Shown: piece by piece, positions 55,901 through 64,000 of the stretch | Position numbering within the stretch: position 1 is the first letter of the stretch | Layout of the letters: the number at the start of each line of letters is the position of its first letter | Assembly: GCF_031143425.1 (NCBI RefSeq) | Contig: NC_090447.1 | Location: 30,408,238-30,472,237, forward strand | Reading direction: 5' to 3' | DNA: 64,000 nucleotides | From: Pleurodeles waltl | Taxonomy: Eukaryota > Chordata > Amphibia > Caudata > Salamandridae | The notes under the pieces: generated by a model | What the model was told of the DNA's origin: nothing | Seen by the model: the letters and a program-made list of their open reading frames with translations, nothing else | Database searches by the model: none | Program-made: the position numbers and the translations under genes

Positions 55901-58900
55901 TGCTGCACAGGCGGGAGCAGGTCTGATTCAGGGCCCGCACCACTGCTGCGAAGACAGATACTGGTCTGATTCAGGGCCCGCACTGCTGGTGTACAGGTAG
56001 AAGCTGGTCTGATTCAAGCCCTTCACCACTGCTGCCCAGGCGGGAGCAGGTGTGATTTAGGGCCTGCACTTCCGCTGCGCAAGCGGGAGCTGGTCTGGTT
56101 CAGGGCTTGTCCTGCTGCTGCGCAGGCAGGTGCATGTCTGAATCAGGGCCTGTCCTGCTGCTGCGATGGTGGGAGCTGCTCTGATTCAGGGCTTGTGCTG
56201 CTGCTGCTGCACTGGCGAAAGCTGGTCTGATTCCGGGCCTGCACTGCTGCTGCAGAAGCTGGTCTGATTCAGGGCCCGCACCACTGCTGCACAGGCGGAA
56301 GCAGGTCTGATTCAGGGCCCGCACTCACTCTGCGGAGACAGATACTGGTCTGATTCAGGGCCCGCACTCCCTCTGCACAGACAGATACTGGTCTGATTCA
56401 GGGCCTGCACTGCTGCTGTACAGGTAGAAGCTGGTCTGATTAATCCCTGCACCACTGCTGCACAGACGGGAGATGGTGTGATTTAGGGCCCGCACCACTG
56501 CTGCGAAGACAGATACTGGTCTGATTCAGGGCCCGCACCACTGCTGCACAGGCGGGAGCAGGTGTGATTTAGGGCCTGCACTTCCTCTGCGCAGGCGGGA
56601 ACTGGTCCAGTTCAGGGCTTGTTCTTCTGCTGTGCAGGCAGGTGCATGTCTGAATCAGGGCCTGTCCTGCTGTGGCGATGGTGGGAGCTGCTCTGATTCA
56701 GGGCCTGCACTTCTGCTGCACAGGCGAAAGCTGGTCTGATTCAGGGCCTGCACTGCTGCTGCACAGGCAGAAGCTGGTCTGATTCAGGACCACCACTGCT
56801 GCTGCAGAAGCTGGTCTGATTCAGGGCCAGCTGTGCTGTTGCGTAGGTGGAAGCTGGTCTTATTCAGGGCCTGCACTGTTGCTGCACAGGTAGAGCTTGT
56901 CTGATTCAGGGCCAGATGTGCTGTTGCGCAGGTGAAAGCTGGTCTGGTTTAGGGCCTGCACTGCTGCTGCACAGGCAGAAGCTGTTCTGATTCAGGACCG
57001 CCACTGTTGCTGCAGAAGCTGGTCTGATTCAGGGCCTGCACTGCTGCTGCACAGGCGGAAGCTGGTCTGATTCAGGGCCTGCACTGTTGCTGCACAGGTA
57101 GAAGCTTGTCCGATTCAGGGCCAGATGTGCTGTTGCGCAGGTGGAAGCTGGTCTGGTTTAGGGCCTGCACTGGTGCTGCAGAAGCTGGTATGATTCTGGG
57201 CCTGCACTGCTGCCGCACAGGCAGAAGCTGGTCTTATTCAGGGCCTGCACTGCTGCTGCACAGGCAGAAGCTGGTCTGATTCAGGGCCTGTACTGCTGCT
57301 GCAGAAGCTGGTCTGATTCAGGGCCAGCAGTGCTGTTGCGCAGGAGGAAGCTGGTCTGTTTCAGGGCCTGCTTTGCTGCTGCGCAGGCTGAAGCTTGTCT
57401 GATTCAGGGCCTGCGCTGCTGTTGTGCTGTTGGGTGCTGGTCTGATTCAGGGCCTGCACTGCTGCTGCACAGGTGGAAGCTGGTCTGGTTCAGGGCCTGC
57501 ACTGTTGCTGCAGAAGCTAGTATGATTCAGGGACTGCACTGCTGCTGCACAGGCGGCAGAAGCTGGTCTGATTCAGGGCCTGCACTGCTGCTGCACAGGC
57601 AGAAGCTGGTCTGATTCAGGGCCAGATGTGCTGTTGCGCAGGTGGAAGCTTGTCTGCTTCAGGGCCAGAAGTGCTGTTGCGCAGGTGGAAGCTGGTCTGG
57701 TTCAGGGCCTGCACTGCTGCTGCAGAAGCTGGTATGATTCAGGGACTGCACTGCTGCTGCACAGGCGGAAGCTGCTCTGATTCAGGGCCTGCACTGCTGC
57801 TGCACAGGCAGAAGTTGGTCTGATTCAGGGCCAGATGTGCTGTTGTGCAGGTGGAAGCTTGTCTGCTTCAGGGCCAGATGTGCTGTTGCGCAGGTAGAAG
57901 CTGGTCTGGTTCAGGGGCGGCACTGCTGCTGCTTAAGCTGGTATGATTCAGGGACTGCACTGGCGGAAGCTGGTCTGATTCAGGGCCTGTACTGCTGCTG
58001 CACAGGCAGAAGCTGGTCTGCTTCAGGGCCAGATGTGCTGTTGCGCAGGTGGAAGCTGGTCTGATTCAGGGCCTGTACTGCTGCTGCACAGGCAGAAGCG
58101 GGTCTGCTTCAGGGTCAGATGTGCTGTTGCGCTGGCGGGAGCTGGTCTTGTTCAGGGCCTGCTTTGCAGCCGCGCAGGCTGAAGCTTTTCTGGTTCAGGG
58201 CCTGCACTGCTGCTGCGCTGGTGGGAGCTGGTCTGATTCAGGGGTTGCACTGCTGCTGCGCTGGCGGGAACTGGTCTGATTCAGGGTCTGTACTGCTACG
58301 CTGGCGGGAGCTGGTCTGATTCAGGGTCTGTACTGCTGCTGCGCTGGCGGGAGCTGGTCTGATTCAGGGCCTGTACTGCTGCTTCGCTGGCGGGAACTGG
58401 TCTGATTCAGGGCCTGCACTGCTGCTGCACAGGCAGAAGCTGGTCTGATTCAGAGCCTGCACTTCTGCTGCACAGGCGGAAGCTGGTCTGATTCAGGGCC
58501 TGCACTGCTGCTGCGCTGGCGGGAGCTGGTCTGATTCAGGGCCTGCACTTCTGCTGCACAGGCGGAAGCTGGTCTGATTCAGGGCCTGCACTTCTGCTGC
58601 ACAGGCGGAAGCTGGTCTGATTCAGGGCCTGTACTGCTGCTGCGCTGGCGGGAGCTGGTCTGATTCAGGGCCTGCACTTCTGCTGCACAGGCGGAAGCTG
58701 GTCTGATTCAGGGCCTGCACTTCTGCTGCACAGGCGGAAGCTGGTCTGTTTCAGGGCCTGCACTGCTGCTGCACAGGCAGAAGCTGGTCTGATTCAGGGT
58801 CTGTACTGCTGCTGCGCTGGTGGGAGCTGGTCTGATTCAGGGCCTGTACTGCTGCTGCGCTGGCGGGAGCTGGTCTGATTCAGGGCCTGCACTGCTGCTG

Positions 58901-59665
58901 CGCTGGTGGGAGCTGGTCTGATTCAGGGCCTGCACTGCTGCTGCGCTGGCGGGAACTGGTCTGATTCAGGGCCTGCACTGCTGCTGCGCTGGCGGGAGCT
59001 GGTCTGATTCAGGGCCTGCACTGCTGCTGCGCTGGCGGGAGCTGGTCTGATTCAGGGCCTGCACTTCTGCTGCGCTGGTGGGAACTGGTCTGATTCAGGG
59101 CCTGCACTGCTGCTGCGCTGGTGGGAACTGGTCTGATTCAGGGCCTGTACTGCTGCTGCGCTGGCGGGAACTGGTCTGATTCAGGGCCTGCACTTCTGCT
59201 GCGCTGGTGGGAACTGGTCTGATTCAGGGCCTGTACTGCTGCTGCGCTGGCGGGAGCTGGTCTGATTCAGGGCCTGCACTGCTGCTGCGCTGGTGGGAGC
59301 TGGTCTGATTCTGGGCCTGCACTGCTGCTGCGCTGGCGGGAACTGGTCTGATTCAGGGCCTGCACTGCAGCTGCGCTGGCGGGAGCTGGTCTGATTCAGG
59401 GCCTGCACTGCTGCTGCGCTGGCGGGAGCTGGTCTGATTCAGGGCCTGCACTTCTGCTGCGCTGGTGGGAACTGGTCTGATTCAGGGCCTGCACTGCTGC
59501 TGCGCTGGTGGGAACTGGTCTGATTCAGGGCCTGTACTGCTGCTGCGCTGGCGGGAACTGGTCTGATTCAGGGCCTGCACTTCTGCTGCGCTGGCGGGAA
59601 CTGGTCTGATTCAGGGCGTGCACTGCTGCTGCGCTGGCGGGAGCTGGTCTGATTCAAAGTCTGCA
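52971..59665. repeat. 43-bp satellite array, about 155 copies, with three organisational zones
   Basis: Every unit carries CTGGTCTGATTCAGGGCC. Zone 1 (about 53040-55980) alternates two unit types, one with CACTCCCTCTGCGGAGACAG and one with CACCACTGCTGCACAGGCGG, making an 86-bp dimer. Larger blocks repeat at 645 bp (54036 to 54681, fifteen units) and 559 bp (54961 to 55520, thirteen units). Zone 2 (about 55980-58120) is mixed, with truncated units such as CTGCTGCAGAAGCTGG. Zone 3 (about 58120-59660) is homogeneous CACTGCTGCTGCGCTGGCGG. As 43 is not a multiple of three, open frames stay short. Confidence 0.97.
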
Positions 59666-61035
59666 CTGCTGCTGGCTTTGCTAAAACACATCTGTCAGGC
59701 AGTGTCACTTGTCCAGGGAGCAGAACTGGGCAGTGATGGAAAAAGAATGCTTTTCAGTTTTCTGACCTTTTTAACTCTGTCGGCAAGGGTTGTTTACAGT
59801 CCAGGTGGATAATAAACACATGAAGAGCCCCCCAGCTGTGAAGGGTAAGCACCTCAGTCCTCTTTGTGAGGGATGGACTTCACACTAACCCCTCTGCAGT
59901 AACCACACACAGGAGGTCTCTAGACAGAGTAATCATGGCATCTTTTATCAGCCACAGGAACTGTATAAGGGCACAAGTCCTCACGTTGCTCGATGAATTG
60001 TGGCCTCGTCCACGTGTGCTCTGGTTGTGACCTGCTCTGTAAATCTGTCTCCTTGATCCCTCAACACGGAAAGTCCACCCGGGAGCCTCCATGTTTTGGT
60101 GATGTTCCATGGCAGAAGTCTCTGCTGGACTGGCGCTGCTCCCAGAGTGTACCTCACCCTCAGTAAAGGGGGCCTGCCGACCCATTACCCGGTCACTGGT
60201 GGGCTGGTGGTCAGAGGCGGCTGCTCATGCGTCTAGTGGACAGGCTGCAATGCTGGGAGACGGCCCGCTGACCTCATTGAGGGGGTCTAGTCTGTTCTTC
60301 ATCACTGGGGTTGGTCGCTGCCCCCTCTGGACATGGGTGCCATGGTAGTGCTACATGCACATGGCGGGGAGTCCTTCTGGGTGATTGGGGTCTTCTTTGA
60401 GGGCACAATGGCTGCAGCTCTGGCTGGATGCCCTCAGGACATTACCTATATTGTGGCCCAGGTGTCCTGTGTCAGCTCCAGACTCTTTCATGATAATCTG
60501 GCTTTCTGTGATTTCTAAAATAAAGTTTATTGTTCTCAAGTAATGAAAAGTAAACCAATCATTATAGATAGTTTCTCCCTGAAGACAGCACTGAAACATG
60601 GGGTTAGTATCATTACAGCTTCAAGATATGTCATCATGTCCCTACTTAATCACAAGTAGTGTAATGTAGAGTACTTATTGTAACTATCCAGTAATCGCTA
60701 CATACCTTGGTTCTTGGCATCAGCTTAGACTCGGTAATGGACAAACCCAACAAAGCCGCTTCACTTCTGTTGGGGATGAAATTGTAGGCCTCAGGTCTTC
60801 TGTTCCTGGTCCTGTGTCATGGGTGTCTCACCGCATCCTGTGCTTCAGCGGTCTGACTTACTGGTCACTAGAGCGTCCCACGCCCGGAGGGGTCAGCTCC
60901 CCCCCCCCACATGGTTTACATGTAATAGTCAGTTTCGGCTGGTGATCTTTGAAAGTGATGGGGAGTAATACTGTCCGGGAGCTCATCCCATTTTTTTCAA
61001 AACTTGCCTCACTCATACTCACTCCCTCCCACATT
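59666..61035. other. Unassigned sequence
   Basis: About 1.4 kb with ordinary complexity. AATAAA at about 60520 follows a 61-codon frame without known domain. A C-run of nine lies near 60900. Confidence 0.35.
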
Positions 61036-61518
61036 TAGGTGCAAGTTTCCTTGCGCCGCCCCAGTATATTTTTTTTCCGCTAAGGTGGTGTCAAGGAGGC
61101 CTTTTCCCCGAGTCTGATTTACAAAGTGGTGCTGTGCAGGCATTGTACCACTTTGTAACCCCTTGCACCACATTATGCCTGCGCCAGGCATAATGTATGT
61201 AAGGGGGGGGCGTTCCCCCATTATGGGCCCAGAAAAATGCACAGTGAATTTTACAAGATTTCCCTGCATCATTTTTTCCATCATTTGATGCTCCCAGGGT
61301 TTCCAGTGGGCCCCCTCACGCATTGCTGGAGTAGAGCCATAATTTTTAGCGCTAGTCAACCAATGCGCCACAATAGCATAAAAAATGTTGGTGCTATTGT
61401 GCTAACGTGCGCCATGGTGTGCTGTAGTGTAAATACAGCACTACCATGGTGATGTTAGGGGCGCAAGAAAAGTGGCGCATCATAGCTGATCGCCACTTTC
61501 TTGTAAATATGCCCCTTA
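61036..61518. mobile_element. MITE-like element, copy 2 (left end incomplete)
   Basis: Homologous to 29188-29750 through TTTACAAAGTGGT, CCTTGCACCACATTATGCC, TGCGCCAGGCATAATGT, GCATTGCTGGAGTAG and the right end CTTGTAAATATGCCCCTTAG. The left terminal repeat is not recognisable; the element seems to start near GGTGCAAGTTTCC. Internal stem GTGGTGC/GTACCAC round 61123-61158. Confidence 0.7.
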
Positions 61519-61920
61519 GTCTCTTTCCCCTCACTCACTCAACTCACATTCTCTCACTTGCTGCTTCTCACTCATGCTCTCTCCCACTCACTGTTACTCA
61601 TACACAAAAGTTCTCATACTCACTCGTTCTCATTCTCACTAACCCTCTCTGAGTGTGGGCCCTGGTGCGACTGCACCTGCTGCACCATTGAGAGCTACAC
61701 CGCTGACTCACTTTCACTTCCTCTCACAACCTCCAATTAATCATCTATTCTAACACACTCATACTCCTTCCATTACCCACATACTCACTGTCACTCATTC
61801 ATACTCACTCCCAAACTCAGATTCTCATTCACATTCACTGACACTCAAAAGCACACACTTTCACTCAATCCCATTCACTCTCAATCACAAACAACCTCAT
61901 AAACACGTACACACATGCAC
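61519..61920. repeat. Low-complexity CTCACTCA-type tract
   Basis: CTCACTCACTCAACTCACATTC and similar words with ACTCATAC/TTCACT variants over about 400 bp, without a stable period. An unrelated patch of about 60 bp sits at 61650-61710. Confidence 0.75.
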
Positions 61921-64000
61921 AAAGAAATCACATGTTTTTCACTTCCCTTGACTTAGCTGGCAACTGCAGGGCAGCAGCAGGGCAGGAGACTGGCGCTGGG
62001 CATTGGAACAAGCGAGTCATGATTCCCAGCGAGGACCTAGAGGTGCAGCAAGGAGAGGATTGAAACGGGAAACCCCACCTCCATCCCTCTACCAGCTTCT
62101 TGATAGGTCTGGAAGCACAGCCCTATCAGAAGATGGGACGGTGCTTGGAATTCTGCCCGCCTACTCTGTGTGGCTTTTCATTGGCTTCAGAGATGCAGTG
62201 ATGTGTGCCCTGACAGCCACATTTTAGCAGATGCACTATGCTGGGTAAGGCATGCGTGGTATGTCTGGTAAATGAAGTAGATTGTGCCTGTGTGAGGGGC
62301 TCATAGGTAAACTATGCCCCCCCGCAGACATGCACAAACCAGACACCCAGGTGCAGAGTGTTTCATTTTGAAACAGCACTCTGTAGCCAGACCACCTCCG
62401 CCCCTCCTCATCCTCCTGTCCACAGGAGCCTGGGTGCAAGGCTGAGAGGGCTGACCTGCACACTGGCAGTGTTCATGAAAACATAAAACATGTGTTCCCA
62501 TTGACACTGCTGAATTGAAAAATGCACAGGAGCCTCACAAGAGATGGGGTTGGGGCTACCCCCCGAAATCCCTGCACTGCTGCTAGGTCAACAAATGTAC
62601 AGGTGACCTTTTTTCCTTTTAAGACACAGGAAGAGGCCCAGCAAACAAGTTTCAGGTGTTTGGCCTATCCCTCTGTCAGTAGCATGTTAACTAGGTGCAG
62701 AAATATTTCCCAGTATGTCTCCAAACTTCAGCAACTCCAGACCAAGTGCTTGAGGTCTGCATCCTCCTCCCTGCGTCAGGGGCATCCTGAATAGATCCTA
62801 TTACCTCTCTTGGGCGTTACATACTTTCTGCGTAATTAGTTAAAGTGAAATAGTTTAAATAAGGCATTCATCAGAACCCTCTGGGCACTGCTCAGAGTAT
62901 GCCCCAGTCACCATCATCAGTGGGTCTAACAATGTCCATCAGCCAGTTATCTCATAACCAGTCTAGAGAGCACTTAGCTTGGTCACCCATCATCATGGCT
63001 CAGTTCTCCCTGCAGGTTACATACCAAATCCAATACAGCGTCTAGTTCCTGGAGACCTCCCTCGAGATTCATCCAGAGAACGCGCCACAATAATACCCCA
63101 GGCTGCCCAGGGCCCACTGACCTTCTGTACATTTTGTTGTGTTCGCCGGAAACACTAATGGACTGAGGGGCAAACTTACCCAACTGGAGACACTGGTGTT
63201 AAGAGATTGTCCTACACTGACGCTGCCCAGTAACCGCTGCCCTAGTGCCTAGAAAGTGTGCTTAGCGTGTGCTTTCAGGGGCTGCACACGTGCTATTGTC
63301 AATAAGTGGTTGCACTTGCAATATTCATCAAAAGCCCAGCTACTGGGAGCGTTAGCAAAGCTTGGTGCCATCTGGTGAGGCTGGCGAGGCGTAGATGTGA
63401 AGGGAGCACCGCGTCAGCGGAGAGGGTTGTGCCAGCTCTTGGTATAAATAGGGCTCCTGGTTTTATGCTATTTATTTTTTAACATCTCTGTCTGTATTTA
63501 TCCTTATTTATTTTTGGCCATCTTAATTGTGTTTATCCACATTTATTTTGTGGTTTATGAATAAATGGAGTCAAAAATTTTACATTTCCACATTTATTTA
63601 ACTGATAAACATGCACTCATACTTTTATGCCTGTCGCGTTTTAGCAAATTCAGCAGCAAAATATAGCAAAACAGTACACCCATGGGTAAATATTACCAAT
63701 TTACTACGAATATATTTGAGCATATACCTGTAGTTGAAGATATTTAATCTGTTTTTTAACTCCCTTTGCTGTGTATCTGCTCATATGTTGTCTTGGAATT
63801 CACAGCAGACACCATGGAAAGTCACTCACTAGAAGCACAAGTTTCGGTAATTTTCCGTTTTTAAAAATAAATACATGAAACGCTTTCTGTCGGGTTTTAA
63901 CTGTCAAAAACATTAAGAACGGACAACCTGGGGTCTTATAAAGCTTGCTTTGGGCACAAACTTACTTATTACTGGCTGGAAGGAGGCAGCAGGCCCAGGC
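61921..64000. other. Unassigned sequence to the right edge
   Basis: About 2 kb with frames up to 90 codons and no known domain. GGTATAAATAG near 63439 is a good TATA-box match but sits before an AT-rich stretch (TTATTTATTTTT, TTTATCCACATTTATTTT) with no plausible gene, so I do not call a promoter. Confidence 0.35.

Noticed and set aside
63435..63460. TATA-box promoter GGTATAAATAG
   Set aside because: Good motif, but downstream sequence is AT-rich without an exon or open frame; a chance match is likely.

Overview
This window looks like non-coding, repeat-dominated DNA from a vertebrate with a very large genome. I favour a salamander, probably a newt such as Pleurodeles. The reasons are the long (1.8-2.4 kb) LTRs, the GC-rich fold-back elements of the type common in newt assemblies, the L2-like LINE end, hAT fragments, and about one third of the window lying in minisatellite arrays. 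The species call rests on memory of repeat types and was not searched. I recognise no host protein-coding gene, rRNA, tRNA or CRISPR array. Nearly all open reading frames are by-products of tandem repeats or low-complexity DNA; the only real coding signals are decayed transposon genes.

Layout. 1-7324: array of an 81-bp unit with kilobase-scale internal duplications. 7728-8429: 3' end of an L2-like LINE inserted in a pyrimidine tract. 9232-9720 and 10196-10434: small minisatellites. 10560-17740: a degenerate GTGGAGTAGAGTGGC-type array split by two solo LTRs (12372-14765, TSD AGAGG; 15655-17465, TSD AGTGG). 20559-22916: a minus-strand solo LTR (TSD CACCT) that itself carries a 261-bp insertion flanked by ATTCTA; a second copy of that insert lies at 17883-18141. 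24417-25110: a 79-bp satellite with a dyad in each unit. 25193-29750: fold-back elements, a hAT-like end and a 19-bp minisatellite. 30381-32547: another solo LTR, of the same family as the minus-strand copy. 32671-33380: a 42-bp array.

36240-44400 is the most informative stretch. A satellite with 80-bp and 50-bp units is interrupted by a decayed Ty3/gypsy element (36552-40877; short LTRs, RT/RNase H and integrase remnants). That element contains a hAT-like MITE and a piece of a long LTR. Downstream of it the satellite expands into about 67 copies of the 50-bp form. The transition from 80 to 50 bp can be read directly as a loss between CTGCACC direct repeats.

44401-52970 holds a hAT MITE (46778-46973), a CpG-rich patch (47160-47660), a 22-base poly-C run and two fold-back elements. 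52971-59665 is a 43-bp array of about 155 copies, with a dimeric (86-bp) left part and a homogeneous right part. The rest is mostly unassigned, with another fold-back element at 61036-61518.

The history read here is layered: tandem arrays arose, LTR elements inserted into them (precise 5-bp target duplications inside array units), internal regions were lost by LTR-LTR recombination, and smaller elements nested in the LTRs. No functional gene system was found.
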